From Actinomadura rudentiformis (lineage in GTDB: Bacteria; Actinomycetota; Actinomycetes; Streptosporangiales; Streptosporangiaceae): a DNA stretch of 64,000 nt. The stretch lies in contig NZ_WBMT01000035.1 of the NCBI RefSeq assembly GCF_008923185.1, positions 1-64,000 of the forward strand. Reading direction: 5' to 3'. The notes beneath the pieces were generated by a model. The model had not been told where the DNA came from, searched no databases, and saw only the letters and a program-made list of their open reading frames with translations. Below are positions 7,490 through 15,943 of this stretch, one piece after another; the first letter of the stretch is position 1, and every line of letters begins with the position of its first letter. Both the position numbers and the translations under genes were made by a program.

Positions 7490-8769
7490 CCGGCGCGCAC
7501 GAGGTGCACGAGATGCACGGCGCGCACGAGGCGGTCGACCGGGCGTTCCGGGACGAGTGGGGCCAGGTCGTGGCCACGCTCATCGGCGTCACCGGCGACT
7601 GGGACCTGGCCGAGGAGTGCGCGCAGGACGCCTTCGCGCAGGCCCTGCAGACCTGGCCGCGCGACGGGGTGCCCGAACGGCCCGGCGCGTGGCTGACGAC
7701 GGCGGCGCGCAACCGCGCGACCGACCGGCTGCGCCGTGCCGCGGTCGGCGCCGCCAAGCTACGGGAGGTGGCCGCGATGGAACGCGTCCAGGCCGGCGAG
7801 CCGGGAAATGACGGGCCGGACCACGACGGCACGGTGCCCGATGACCGGCTGCGGCTGATGTTCACCTGCTGCCACCCGGCGCTGGCCCTGGAGGCGCAGG
7901 TGGCGCTGACGTTGCGGACCTTGGCGGGCCTGACCACCGCTGAGATCGCGCGGGCGTTCCTGGTGGGTGAGCACACGATGTCCAAACGCCTGACGCGCGC
8001 CAAGCAGAAGATCAGGCACGCCGCCATCCCCTACCGGGTGCCGCCCGCGCATCTGCTGCCCGAGCGGACACCGGCCGTCCTGGCGGTGCTGTATCTGCTG
8101 TTCAACGAGGGGTATTCGGCGTCGGCGGGCGCCGATCCGGTGCGGGCGGAGCTGAGCGGGGAGGCGATCCGGCTGGCGCGGGTGCTCACGCGCCTGATGC
8201 CCGACGAACCCGAGGCGGTGGGGTTGCTGGCGCTGATGTTGCTGCATGACGCACGACGCTCCGCGCGGTTCGACGCCGCCGGTGATCTGGTGCTGCTGGA
8301 GGACCAGGACCGGACCAGGTGGGACGCCGGGGAGATCGGCGAGGGCACGGCGCTGCTGGACGCGGCGCTGAGGCGCGGCAGTCCCGGCCCGTACCAGGTC
8401 CAGGCCGCCATCGCCGCCTGCCACGCGGCCGCCACGCGCGCCGGCGACACCGACTGGGCGCAGATCGCCGCGCTGTACGGGGAACTGGTGCGGCTGGCGC
8501 CCTCCCCTGTCGTCGAGCTGAACCGGGCCGTCGCGGTCGGCATGGCCGACGGCCCCGCCGCGGCGCTGCCGCTGGTGGAGGCCCTCGACGCGTCGGGGCG
8601 GCTGGCGGGCTATCACCTGCTGCCGGCGGTCCGCGCCGACCTGCTGCGCCGCCTGGGCCGCGCCGCCGACGCCGCGGCCGCCTACCGCGACGCCCTCGCC
8701 CTGGCGCCCACCGGTGCCGAGCACCGCTATCTACGCCGCCGCCTCGCCGAGGTGACCGAGGAGTCCTGA
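7486..8769 (+). CDS. ECF42-type RNA polymerase sigma factor with C-terminal TPR-like domain
   Basis: 427 aa from a GTG at 7486 that overlaps the YCII stop codon. Sigma region 2 spans about residues 20-85 (ATLIGVTGDWDLAEECAQDA, RPGAWLTTAARNRATD). Sigma region 4 lies near 130-185 (TLRTLAGLTTAEIARAFLVG, then KRLTRAKQKIR). The remaining ~220 residues are the long helical extension (FNEGYSASAGAD, LLALMLLHDARR, ...AYRDALALAP) typical of ECF42 factors, which replaces an anti-sigma control partner. Together with the DGPF gene this is the canonical ECF42 pair. The probable promoter motif upstream also occurs before the next gene, which suggests a small local regulon. Confidence 0.92.
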   Translation: MTGAHEVHEMHGAHEAVDRAFRDEWGQVVATLIGVTGDWDLAEECAQDAFAQALQTWPRDGVPERPGAWLTTAARNRATDRLRRAAVGAAKLREVAAMERVQAGEPGNDGPDHDGTVPDDRLRLMFTCCHPALALEAQVALTLRTLAGLTTAEIARAFLVGEHTMSKRLTRAKQKIRHAAIPYRVPPAHLLPERTPAVLAVLYLLFNEGYSASAGADPVRAELSGEAIRLARVLTRLMPDEPEAVGLLALMLLHDARRSARFDAAGDLVLLEDQDRTRWDAGEIGEGTALLDAALRRGSPGPYQVQAAIAACHAAATRAGDTDWAQIAALYGELVRLAPSPVVELNRAVAVGMADGPAAALPLVEALDASGRLAGYHLLPAVRADLLRRLGRAADAAAAYRDALALAPTGAEHRYLRRRLAEVTEES

Positions 8770-8803
8770 CCGCCGCGATGCTGGGGGTGCGGCTGCTGGG
8801 AGG

Positions 8804-8832
8804 TGTCCGTCTGGCGGCGGGTCGTTCGTCGG
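8804..8832 (+). promoter_or_regulatory. putative ECF42-type promoter (copy 2)
   Basis: TGTCCGT at 8804-8810 and GTCGTTCGTCGG at 8821-8832, near-identical to the element before the YCII-sigma operon. It lies 60 bp before the start codon of the DinB/MDMPI gene, which therefore may be a target of the adjacent sigma factor. Confidence 0.6.
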
Positions 8833-8891
8833 TGAGGTGTCAGGCCGCGCCGGGGGCGGCGCGGCACAGGCACTCAGCCAGGAGGCTTGGC

Positions 8892-9521
8892 ATGAACGAG
8901 ACGGAACTTCGGAGCGAGATCGCTGCGGAACGCAGAGAGCTGGCGGAGCTGCTGGGCGACCTTCCTGCCGGGGAGTGGGACGCGCCTTCGCTGTGCGAGG
9001 GGTGGCGGATCCGGGAGGTCGCCGCCCACATCACGATGGCCTACCGGTACTCGGCACCGCGGGTGATCTTCGAGCTGGTCCGGTCCGGCGGGAGTTTCGA
9101 CCGCATGCTCGACCGGTGTGCGCGCCGCGACGCCGCGTCCATCCCGGCGGACGACCTGCACGCCTCGCTCCGCGACAACACCACGCACCCGTGGAAGCCG
9201 CCGGGCGGCGGATACGCGGGCGCGCTCACCCACGACGTGGTGCACGGCCTGGACATGACGATCGCGCTCGGGCTGGAGCGGCGGGTGCCCGAGCGTCGCC
9301 TGCGGGTGGTCCTGGAAGGGCTCGCCTCCCCCAAGGGCCTGAAGTACTTCGGCGCCGACCTGGATGGGATCGAGCTGCGCGCCGACGACATGGACTGGTC
9401 GTTCGGCTCCGGCGCGCCTGTCACCGGCGCGGCGCAGGACCTGGCGATGGTGCTGTGCGGCCGCCGCCTGCCCGCAGGGCGCCTGAGCGGCGAGCAGAGC
9501 GCACGCTTCGCCGCAGTGTAA
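8892..9521 (+). CDS. maleylpyruvate isomerase/DinB-type (TIGR03083-like) protein
   Basis: 209 aa. The N-terminal four-helix bundle begins ELRSEIAAERRELAELLGDL, followed by the signature WDAPSLCEGWRIREVAAHIT (about residues 30-49) with the metal-coordinating His. Later histidines occur in ALTHDVVHGLDMTIAL (about 113-128). The family contains mycothiol-dependent isomerases and transferases with a divalent metal held by histidines. The start is chosen at 8892 because AGGAGG precedes it by 6 nt. The upstream ECF-type promoter ties it to the sigma factor gene. It converges with the protease gene, with only 5 bp between the stops. Confidence 0.85.
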   Translation: MNETELRSEIAAERRELAELLGDLPAGEWDAPSLCEGWRIREVAAHITMAYRYSAPRVIFELVRSGGSFDRMLDRCARRDAASIPADDLHASLRDNTTHPWKPPGGGYAGALTHDVVHGLDMTIALGLERRVPERRLRVVLEGLASPKGLKYFGADLDGIELRADDMDWSFGSGAPVTGAAQDLAMVLCGRRLPAGRLSGEQSARFAAV

Positions 9522-9526
9522 GCGGT

Positions 9527-10501
9527 TCAGGCGTGCTCGGCGTCGAGCTCGGTCGGCTCGGCGATCACATCGACCATCGCGCCGTTGCGCAGGACGGTGA
9601 TCTGCAGTGGCCGCCCGATCGCCTCGGCGAACATCAGCCGCTGCAGGCTCTGGGCCTGGCTGACCGGCACGCCGCCCGCGGTGAGGACCAGGTCACCGCG
9701 GCGCAGTCCGGCGCGGGCGGCGGGACTCGCGGGCACCACGTCGGCGACCCGTAGCGCGTCGCGCTGGCCGAGGCGTTCACGCAGGGCCGCCGGGACCGGC
9801 ACCGGGTTGGCGACCAGGCCGAGGAACGCCCGCCGCACCCGGCCGTCACGCATCAGCGCGCCGATGATCCGGCGGCTGGTGGAGTTGATCGGCACTGCCA
9901 GGCCGAGGCCGATCCCGGCGACGGCGGTGTTGATCCCCACGACGTGGCCGCGGGAGTCGGCGAGCGCGCCGCCGGAGTTGCCGGGGTTGAGGGCGGCGTC
10001 GGTCTGGATGACGTCCTCGATCACCCGCACGGCGTTGCCGCTGCGGGTGGGCAGGGACCGGCCGAGCGCGCTGACCACCCCGGCGGTGACCGACCCGGCG
10101 AGGCCGAGCGGATTGCCGACGGCGACGACCAGCTGCCCCACCACCAGCCCGTCGCTGTCACCGAGGGTGACCGGCCCCGGCGTGTCACCATCGGCGCGTA
10201 CGACCGCCAGGTCCGACAGGGGGTCGGTGCCGACGACGTTGAACGAGGTGGTGGTGCCGTCGGCGAACGCGGCCTGGCCGCCGCGGGCACCGCCGACGAC
10301 GTGCGCGTTGGTGAGCAGGAAACCGTCGGCGGTGAACGTCACCGCCGAGCCGGAGCCCTCACGGCCCCGCTGGCGCACGCGCAGGCTCGCCACGCGCGGG
10401 GTGAGCTCGCGGGCGACCGCCGACACCGCCTGGGAGTAGGCGTCGAGCGGCTGCGCCTCGGATTCGGCGTCGCGCGGCTCGGGGATCGGTTCAGGGATCA
10501 T
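9527..10501 (-). CDS. HtrA/DegP-like trypsin-type serine protease with PDZ domain
   Basis: 324 aa. The catalytic triad is readable: His67 (LLTNAHVVGG), Asp97 (DPLSDLAVVR) and Ser176 (NPGNSGGAL). A PDZ domain occupies about residues 235-315 (ADVVPASPAARAGLRRGDLV). Unlike most HtrA proteins it shows no signal peptide or membrane anchor. The N-terminus is acidic and proline-rich (MIPEPIPEPRD), so it appears cytoplasmic, as in some actinobacterial paralogues. It is probably a protein quality-control protease. The palindrome TTAC-ACG-GTAA lies 24 bp before the start codon. The SDR gene upstream on the same strand ends 68 bp away. Confidence 0.9.
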   Translation of the reverse strand: MIPEPIPEPRDAESEAQPLDAYSQAVSAVARELTPRVASLRVRQRGREGSGSAVTFTADGFLLTNAHVVGGARGGQAAFADGTTTSFNVVGTDPLSDLAVVRADGDTPGPVTLGDSDGLVVGQLVVAVGNPLGLAGSVTAGVVSALGRSLPTRSGNAVRVIEDVIQTDAALNPGNSGGALADSRGHVVGINTAVAGIGLGLAVPINSTSRRIIGALMRDGRVRRAFLGLVANPVPVPAALRERLGQRDALRVADVVPASPAARAGLRRGDLVLTAGGVPVSQAQSLQRLMFAEAIGRPLQITVLRNGAMVDVIAEPTELDAEHA

Positions 10502-10524
10502 CTCGCCTCCCGATGATTACACCG

Positions 10525-10535
10525 TTACACGGTAA
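10525..10535. promoter_or_regulatory. TTAC-N3-GTAA palindrome (site 1)
   Basis: TTACACGGTAA within CCGTTACACGGTAACC, 24 bp upstream of the protease start. It is one of four such palindromes in the window (also 18165, 27163 and 51301). It could be an operator of the TetR family. Confidence 0.4.
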
Positions 10536-10569
10536 CCGCGGGAGGGTGAATCCGTAATCCCCCTCGGAT

Positions 10570-11355
10570 TCAGCGCAAAGTGGACAGGCCCCCGTCGACG
10601 CCGATGACCTGGCCCGTGACGTAGCTCGCCCGCTGGGAGAGCAGGAACACCGCGACCTCGGCGACCTCCCACGCGGTCCCCTGCCGCCCCAGCGGGATCA
10701 GCTTGGCAGCCAGGTCACGGCCGGCGTTGCCCGCCGACGCCATCCGGCCCATCACGGTGTCGATCAGGCCGGGCGCGACCACGTTCGCCCGGACGCCGCG
10801 CGGTGCACCCTCGGCCGCGACGTGCCGCACCAGCCCCGTCAGCCCCGCCTTGGACGCGTCGTAGGAGGGCGAGCCGCTGCCCGGCTTCGTCCCGGCCAGC
10901 GACCCGATGAACACCAGCGAGCCGCCCTCCCCGAGCACCGGCACCGCCGCCTTGGCGATCTGGAACGGGCCACGCAGGTTCACCGCGAGCACGCGGTCCC
11001 AATCGGCCGCATCGGTCCCGGCCAGGCCGTGACCGACGCCGATCCCGGCGTTGAAGACCACGCCGTCCAGCCCCCCGAGGACCTCGGCGGCACCGGCGAC
11101 CATGCGCTCACACGCGTCCGGGTCCGCGGCGTCGCCGGTCAGCACGTGCGCGCGGCCGCCACCGCCGGAGATCATCTCGGCGGTCCCGGCCGCGGCGGCC
11201 TCATCGACGTCGGCGCAGGCCACCGCCGCACCCTCGCGCGCCGCCGTCACGGCGATCGCACGGCCATTGCCGGCCGGCGCGCCGGGCTCATCGCTGGGAC
11301 GGGTGCCGGCACCGACCACGAGGATCCGCCGGCCGGGCAGGAGGGTCTCGGCCAT
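10570..11355 (-). CDS. short-chain dehydrogenase/reductase (SDR)
   Basis: 261 aa, classical SDR. The catalytic Ser-Tyr-Lys are visible: Ser152 (GSLAG), Tyr165 and Lys169 (SYDASKAG), plus the NAG motif (FNAGIG, about 102-107). The nucleotide-binding glycine motif near residues 15-31 is unusual: GAGTRPSDEPGAPAGNGRAI contains a ~10-residue insertion in TGxxxGxG. The C-terminal GQVIGVDGG is standard. Acidic residue D49 after the second strand suggests NAD preference. Substrate unknown. The ATG at 11355 is preferred over the longer frame because homologues start with the beta strand RILVVGAG. Confidence 0.88.
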   Translation of the reverse strand: MAETLLPGRRILVVGAGTRPSDEPGAPAGNGRAIAVTAAREGAAVACADVDEAAAAGTAEMISGGGGRAHVLTGDAADPDACERMVAGAAEVLGGLDGVVFNAGIGVGHGLAGTDAADWDRVLAVNLRGPFQIAKAAVPVLGEGGSLVFIGSLAGTKPGSGSPSYDASKAGLTGLVRHVAAEGAPRGVRANVVAPGLIDTVMGRMASAGNAGRDLAAKLIPLGRQGTAWEVAEVAVFLLSQRASYVTGQVIGVDGGLSTLR

Positions 11356-11449
11356 GCCGCAGACGCTAGCGGCGCCGCCGCCGCGCTCCCAGGCCCAAGG
11401 CAGGACGGCCGTTCCAGCGCGACGCACCGGCCGCGGCTAGGCTGCCGGG

Positions 11450-12139
11450 GTGACTGTCAGCGGGGAGCCGGCCACCATCGAACGCGCCCACGGGCGCAGC
11501 GGCGAGCTGGTGCTGCGCCGCACCGGCGCGCACACCGACGCCCACTACGAGATCATCAGCAACGGCGTCTTCCTCATGGACACCCGCAACGGCGAGTCCG
11601 AACGGCTGCTCGTCCGCGCCGCCGTGGCCGGCCTCACGCCGCCGGTGTCGCTGCTGATCGGTGGGCTGGGCGTCGGGTTCTCCCTCGCCGAGGCCGTCGC
11701 GCTGCCCGGCGTGGACGCCGTCACCGTCGTGGAGATCGAACCCGCCGTGATCGGCTGGCACGCCACCCACCTGCGGCCCTTCTCCGCCGCCGCGCTCGAC
11801 GACCCCCGCGTCCACGTCGCCAACACCGACCTGCTCGATCACCTGCGCGGCCCGGGTCGCCGGTACGACGCGATCTGCCTGGACATCGACAACGGCCCCG
11901 ATTGGACGGTCACCCCCGCCAACGCCAGCCTGTACGGCGACGACGGCCTCGCCCTGCTCACCGCACGGCTCACCGGGCCCGGCGTGCTGGCCGTGTGGAG
12001 CGCCGGCGCCGCCCCCGCCTTCGAGGAACGCCTGCGAGCGCGGTTCGCCGACGTGGAGGCGCTGCCCGTGCCCGTCCCGCGCGGCGAGCCCGACATCGTC
12101 TACCTCGCCCGGCGCCCCCTGACCTCCACGCGCCCATGA
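11450..12139 (+). CDS. spermidine synthase-like methyltransferase-fold protein
   Basis: 229 aa. The central fold is a Rossmann SAM-type domain of the spermine/spermidine synthase family: LLIGGLGVGFSLAEA (glycine-rich motif, about 65-79), VVEIEPAVIGWH (acidic end of strand 2), then YDAICLDIDNGPDW (about 141-154). The N-terminal tetramerisation/beta domain is short (LVLRRTGAHTDAHYEIISNG). Whether it makes polyamines is doubtful, because many actinobacterial members have unknown substrates. The GTG start is preceded by TAGGCT ending 6 nt upstream and no ribosome binding site, so the mRNA is probably leaderless. It diverges from the SDR gene. Confidence 0.75.
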   Translation: MTVSGEPATIERAHGRSGELVLRRTGAHTDAHYEIISNGVFLMDTRNGESERLLVRAAVAGLTPPVSLLIGGLGVGFSLAEAVALPGVDAVTVVEIEPAVIGWHATHLRPFSAAALDDPRVHVANTDLLDHLRGPGRRYDAICLDIDNGPDWTVTPANASLYGDDGLALLTARLTGPGVLAVWSAGAAPAFEERLRARFADVEALPVPVPRGEPDIVYLARRPLTSTRP

Positions 12140-12174
12140 TCTCTACGCGGCACTGATCTCCACGCGTCCATGAC
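12124..12174 (+). repeat. three 17-bp tandem repeats spanning a stop codon
   Basis: Units CTCCACGCGCCCATGAT, CTCTACGCGGCACTGAT and CTCCACGCGTCCATGAC. The first carries the stop codon of the spermidine-synthase-like gene, so the gene's last bases have been copied twice downstream. Confidence 0.75.
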
Positions 12175-12278
12175 CGGTGCGGACAAGAAACACCCCGCCG
12201 AAACTGTCACCCGCGTGATCCACCTACACGTTCCGATTCGCTAGGTTTCGCCCAGACACAGTATTTGTGGAGGGTTTT

Positions 12279-12872
12279 GTGACTACTGCGCAAGCGGCCG
12301 GGCGTCCCGTCGTCCTGGGCGACCTGCTCCCCGGCTCCCTGGCCCGCGACGCCGCGCTCGTCGCCGGCTCCGCGGCCTTCGTCGGCCTGGCGGCCCAGAT
12401 CGCCGTCCCGCTCCCCGGCACCCCCGTACCCGTCACCGGCCAGACCTTCGCGGTGCTCCTGGCCGGCGCCGCGCTCGGCTGGGGCCGCGCCGCGCTCGGC
12501 ATGGCGCTCTACCTGCTCGCCGGGATCGCCGGTGTGCCCTGGTTCACCGACGGAGAATCCGGCGCCGGCCTGCACACCCTCGGATACATCATCGGGTTCG
12601 TCCTGGCCGCCGCCGTCGTGGGGCGCCTGGCCGAACGCGGCGGCGACCGCACCCCCGCCCGCACCATCGGCACGATGCTCCTCGGCACCGCGATCATGTA
12701 CGCGACCGGCGTCCCCTACCTGATGGCCTCCCTCGGGGTCGACCTCGGCAAGGCGGTCGACCTGGGCCTCACCCCGTTCCTCCTCGGCGACGCCCTCAAG
12801 GTCCTGCTGGCCGCCGGGCTGCTGCCCGCCGCCTGGAAACTGGCCGGAACGGGCCGCGGCCACTCCGCCTGA
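12279..12872 (+). CDS. bioY: BioY biotin transport S-component
   Basis: About 197 aa, six hydrophobic segments. The BioY signature is clear: QIAVPLPGTPVPVTGQTFAV followed by LAGAALGWGRAALGMALYLLAG, then GVPWFTDGESG. BioY is the substrate-binding membrane subunit of an ECF transporter for biotin and can work alone or with shared BioMN/EcfAT. No bioM or bioN is adjacent. The GTG at 12279 is preferred because GGAGGG ends 4 nt upstream. A GTG at 12267 in frame is the alternative. A terminator follows. Confidence 0.92.
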   Translation: MTTAQAAGRPVVLGDLLPGSLARDAALVAGSAAFVGLAAQIAVPLPGTPVPVTGQTFAVLLAGAALGWGRAALGMALYLLAGIAGVPWFTDGESGAGLHTLGYIIGFVLAAAVVGRLAERGGDRTPARTIGTMLLGTAIMYATGVPYLMASLGVDLGKAVDLGLTPFLLGDALKVLLAAGLLPAAWKLAGTGRGHSA

Positions 12873-12907
12873 CGATCACCCAGGGCGGCCCACCTGGACG
12901 TTCCCCC

Positions 12908-12948
12908 GCCCGTGCCGCATCGGCCCGCACAGCCGACGCGGCACGGGC
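12908..12948 (+). terminator. hairpin terminator after bioY
   Basis: 11-bp perfect arms GCCCGTGCCGC (12908-12918) and GCGGCACGGGC (12938-12948), with an inner CGGC/GCCG pair in the loop, 36 bp past the bioY stop. Confidence 0.7.
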
Positions 12949-13045
12949 TCCGCACAGGTTCGGCACGGCCCAGCCGGGGAACGAGTAGAGGCGCTCACGC
13001 GCCAGATGTGGCGCAAACCTCACCACGACCGGCCACCCCGGCAGT

Positions 13046-13073
13046 TTGAACGGGTTCAATTCTCCCGTAGAGT
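13046..13073 (+). promoter_or_regulatory. menF promoter with overlapping palindromic operator
   Basis: The -35 hexamer TTGAAC (13046-13051) and the -10 hexamer TAGAGT (13068-13073) are 16 bp apart. The -10 ends 7 nt before the GTG start, so the transcript should be leaderless. The -35 is one arm of the palindrome TTGAACGGGTTCAA (13046-13059), a likely repressor site. Confidence 0.6.
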
Positions 13074-13080
13074 GGCTCGC

Positions 13081-14316
13081 GTGAAGCTCGCCGTGACCGC
13101 ACCGGACCGCCTGATCGTCCGCACCGAGCGGGTCGCCGACCCAGGCGACCTCATCTCGCGACTTCCACATCCGACCGCGCTGGCCTGGGTCCGCCACGGC
13201 GAAGGCATCGTCGGCTGGGGCGAAGCCGCCCGCCTCACCCTCCCCGGCGGCGAAGACCGCTTCGCCGCCGCCGACCAGTGGCTGCGCGACCTCTTCGGCT
13301 CCGCCGACATCCACGACCCCGTCCAAGTCCCCGGCTCCGGGCCCGTCGCCTTCGGCAGCTTCGGCTTCGACCCCAAGTCACCCGACTCGGTCCTCATCGT
13401 CCCGCGCTGGATCGTCGGCCGCCGCGACGGCGCCGCCTGGCTCACCACCATAGGCGAGGACGCCGACCCGCTCGCCCTGGTCCACCCGCCCCAGCCCCCC
13501 GCCCGCCTCGCCTGGAGCGACGGCACCCTCAGCGCCCCCGCCTGGGAACAAGCCGTCGCCGCCGCCGTCGACCGCATCCGCGACGGCCGCCTCGGCAAGG
13601 TCGTCCTCGCCCGCGACCTGCACGCCGAAGCCGCCGAACCCATCGACGCCCGCACCCTCCTGCGCCGCCTCGCCGACCGCTTCCCCGCCTGCTACACCTT
13701 CTCCTGCGCCGGCCTCGTCGGCGCCACCCCCGAACTCCTCATCCGCCGCGCCGGCGAACACCTCGACTCCCTGGTCCTGGCCGGCACCACCGCCCGCGGC
13801 ACCACCCCCGCCGACGACGCCGAACGCGCCACCCGGCTCCGCGCCTCCGCCAAGGACCGCGAGGAACACGCCTACGCCGCCGAAATGGTCCGCGACGCCC
13901 TCACGCCACTGTGCGCCGAGCTCACCGTCCCCGACCAGCCCGAGCTGCTCACCCTCGCCAACGTCATGCACCTGGCCTCACCCGTCCACGGCCGCCTCCG
14001 CCGCGAACGCTCCGTCCTGGACGTCGTCGCCGCCCTCCACCCCACCCCCGCCGTCGCCGGCACCCCCACCGACACCGCCCTCGACCTCATCCGCGAACTC
14101 GAACTGATGGACCGCGGCCGCTACGCCGGCCCCGTCGGCTGGGTCGACGCCCGCGGAGACGGCGAATGGGGCATCGCGCTCCGCTGCGCCGAGCTCGACG
14201 GCACCCGCGCCCGCCTCTTCGCCGGCTGCGGCATCGTCGCCGACTCCGACCCCGCCGCCGAACTCGCCGAAGCCCAGACCAAGTTCCGCGTCATGCAGTA
14301 CGCCCTCGAAGGCTGA
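13081..14316 (+). CDS. menF: isochorismate synthase
   Basis: 411 aa, chorismate-binding enzyme. The C-terminal two thirds carry the family motifs: KVVLARDLHAEA, FSCAGLVGATPELLIRR, VLAGTTARGTTP, KDREEHAYAAEMVRD, LASPVHGRL, HPTPAVAGTP and GRYAGPVGWVDARGDGEWGIALR, ending AGCGIVADSDPAAELAEAQTKF. The LAGT and RYAGPVGW blocks favour isochorismate synthase over anthranilate or aminodeoxychorismate synthase. It converts chorismate to isochorismate, the first step of classical menaquinone synthesis. menD, menC, menB and menE are in this window 14-18 kb away, although siderophore use cannot be excluded. The start at GTG 13081 rests on the leaderless promoter geometry. Confidence 0.9.
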   Translation: MKLAVTAPDRLIVRTERVADPGDLISRLPHPTALAWVRHGEGIVGWGEAARLTLPGGEDRFAAADQWLRDLFGSADIHDPVQVPGSGPVAFGSFGFDPKSPDSVLIVPRWIVGRRDGAAWLTTIGEDADPLALVHPPQPPARLAWSDGTLSAPAWEQAVAAAVDRIRDGRLGKVVLARDLHAEAAEPIDARTLLRRLADRFPACYTFSCAGLVGATPELLIRRAGEHLDSLVLAGTTARGTTPADDAERATRLRASAKDREEHAYAAEMVRDALTPLCAELTVPDQPELLTLANVMHLASPVHGRLRRERSVLDVVAALHPTPAVAGTPTDTALDLIRELELMDRGRYAGPVGWVDARGDGEWGIALRCAELDGTRARLFAGCGIVADSDPAAELAEAQTKFRVMQYALEG

Positions 14317-14424
14317 CCCGCCCCCGGACCTTCTGACCAGAGTGGGTCATGAGGTTGTTGATCTCCATGGCGGCTTGTGAGGCTGGGACCGACACCACCT
14401 GCGCCACCCTCGGGGGATCACTCG

Positions 14425-15084
14425 ATGCACCACCGCCGTACCGCCGCCGCCCTGCTCGCCTGGCTCATCGCTCTCAGCACGCTCACGGCAGGACCCGCAC
14501 AGGCCACGACCGGCCCGCGCCCCCACCAGGCGGAGATCTTCGCCACGAACAACACCGCGATCATCACCGACCCCGACGACCCCCGGCTGAAGACACGACT
14601 CACACGGTTCGACCGGCAGGTCCGCCGCATCATCGACGATAACGGCGCCCGGACCCGACGCTCCACCCTGCTCGACGGCGTCTTCTGGTCCAGCGACCTC
14701 CAGCAGACCACCTACGAACGATCACGCCGCTTCGACGTCGACCGCACCGACACCCTGGAGCTGCACCACATCGCCGACCTCATCCGCAAGGAGTTCCACC
14801 AGGAATCGGTCCTCACCTTCGAGTACCTCCCCCAGGGATCACCGCGCACGGACGCCGTCCGCATCGAAGTCCCCGGACTCGACGTCCGCCGCCTCCACGA
14901 CGGCCTCGTCGCCGACCCCGCCGCCCGCGACGAGCTCTTCGGCGGCTCGGTCACCCTGCGCGGCCACCTCATCCTCGTCGCCGAACTCGCCGACCTCGCC
15001 ATCGCCCGCCGGTTCGTCACCGCCATCGGCGGTGACTGGTCCCAGGCGACCGTCCGCTACGGCGACAGCGAATTCGTCGGCTGA
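14425..15084 (+). CDS. secreted protein of unknown function
   Basis: 219 aa. The start at 14425 (MHHRRTAAALLAWLIALST...) gives a textbook Sec signal peptide with a likely AQA cleavage site near residue 28, and GGGGGA lies just upstream. The mature protein is rich in charged residues, with DRQVRRIIDDNGARTRR, a LELHHIADLIRKEFHQE helix and an EYLPQGSP strand. I see no catalytic motif and do not recognise the family. The alternating helix/strand pattern suggests a small globular extracellular domain. Neighbours (menF, Nei glycosylase) give no hint. Confidence 0.7.
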   Translation: MHHRRTAAALLAWLIALSTLTAGPAQATTGPRPHQAEIFATNNTAIITDPDDPRLKTRLTRFDRQVRRIIDDNGARTRRSTLLDGVFWSSDLQQTTYERSRRFDVDRTDTLELHHIADLIRKEFHQESVLTFEYLPQGSPRTDAVRIEVPGLDVRRLHDGLVADPAARDELFGGSVTLRGHLILVAELADLAIARRFVTAIGGDWSQATVRYGDSEFVG

Positions 15085-15110
15085 CCCCCGGCTGACCCGC
15101 CTAACGCCCG
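15078..15110. repeat. short tandem duplications at the stops of two convergent genes
   Basis: CGGCTGACCCC / CGGCTGACCCG (15078-15099) duplicates the end of the secreted-protein gene with its TGA. Next to it, the reverse strand repeats GGGCGTT followed by TGA and then TAG, at the end of the glycosylase gene. Confidence 0.5.
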
Positions 15111-15111
15111 C

Positions 15112-15924
15112 TCAACGCCCCGCCTGACAGGTCGGGCACCAGAACAGATTGCGGCCCACCAGCCGCTCGGTGCGCACCTCGGTCCCGCACAGCAGGCACG
15201 GCAACCCCGCACGCCGGTACACGTACACCTCACCACCATGATCGTCCACCCGAGGCGGGCGGCCCATCGCCTCCGGCGTATGCTCCGGCCGCACCGTGTC
15301 GATCCGGCCCGTCGCCACGCCCTCCCGCATCAACGACACCAGATCAGCCCAGATCGCCCACCACTGCTCAGCCGTGAGAGCACGACCCGGCAGACTCGGA
15401 TCGATCCCCTGCCGGAACAGCACCTCCGCCCGGTACACATTCCCCGGCCCCGCCACCACCGCCTGATCAAGCAGCAGCGCCGCGATGCTCGTCCGGCTCC
15501 GCGAGATCCGCCGCCACGCCCGCTCCGGATCGGCGTCCGCACGCAGCGGATCCGCACCGAGCCGGTCGAGCAGCACCTTCACCTCACCCGGCTCCAGCAG
15601 CTCACACGCCGCCGGGCCACGCAGATCGGCGAACTCGGCCGCCCCCGCCAGCCGCAGCCGCACCAGCCCCTTCGGCTCCGGAGCAGGCACCGGCCCGAAC
15701 GTGTACGTCCCGTACAACCCCAAATGGATGTGCAGCAGCCGCTCATCCTCAAACCGCAGCAGCAGATGCTTCCCGTACGCATCCGCCCCGTCCAGAACCC
15801 GCCCGTCCAACTGCCGGGCCCCGTCAGCGAACCGGCCCTGCGGGCTCTCGGCACGCAACGCACGGCCGCCGAACATCCGCAGATGCTCGGCGGCCAAACG
15901 ATGAATCGTGTGTCCTTCAGGCAT
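15112..15924 (-). CDS. Fpg/Nei family DNA glycosylase/AP lyase
   Basis: 270 aa. It begins MPEGHTIHR: Pro2 is the catalytic N-terminal nucleophile and Glu3 the general acid, and the EGHTIHR version is typical of actinobacterial Nei enzymes. A conserved DAYGKHLLLRF segment (about residues 48-58) carries the essential lysine. The H2TH region reads ISRSRTSIAALLLDQAVVAGPGNVYRAE. A C-terminal zinc finger has CLLC ... CPTC (about 244-267). The enzyme excises oxidised pyrimidines and cleaves abasic sites in base excision repair. It starts 19 bp after the desaturase stop on the same strand, so co-transcription is likely. Confidence 0.93.
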   Translation of the reverse strand: MPEGHTIHRLAAEHLRMFGGRALRAESPQGRFADGARQLDGRVLDGADAYGKHLLLRFEDERLLHIHLGLYGTYTFGPVPAPEPKGLVRLRLAGAAEFADLRGPAACELLEPGEVKVLLDRLGADPLRADADPERAWRRISRSRTSIAALLLDQAVVAGPGNVYRAEVLFRQGIDPSLPGRALTAEQWWAIWADLVSLMREGVATGRIDTVRPEHTPEAMGRPPRVDDHGGEVYVYRRAGLPCLLCGTEVRTERLVGRNLFWCPTCQAGR

Positions 15925-15943
15925 TGTGGAACAAGAATAAGCC

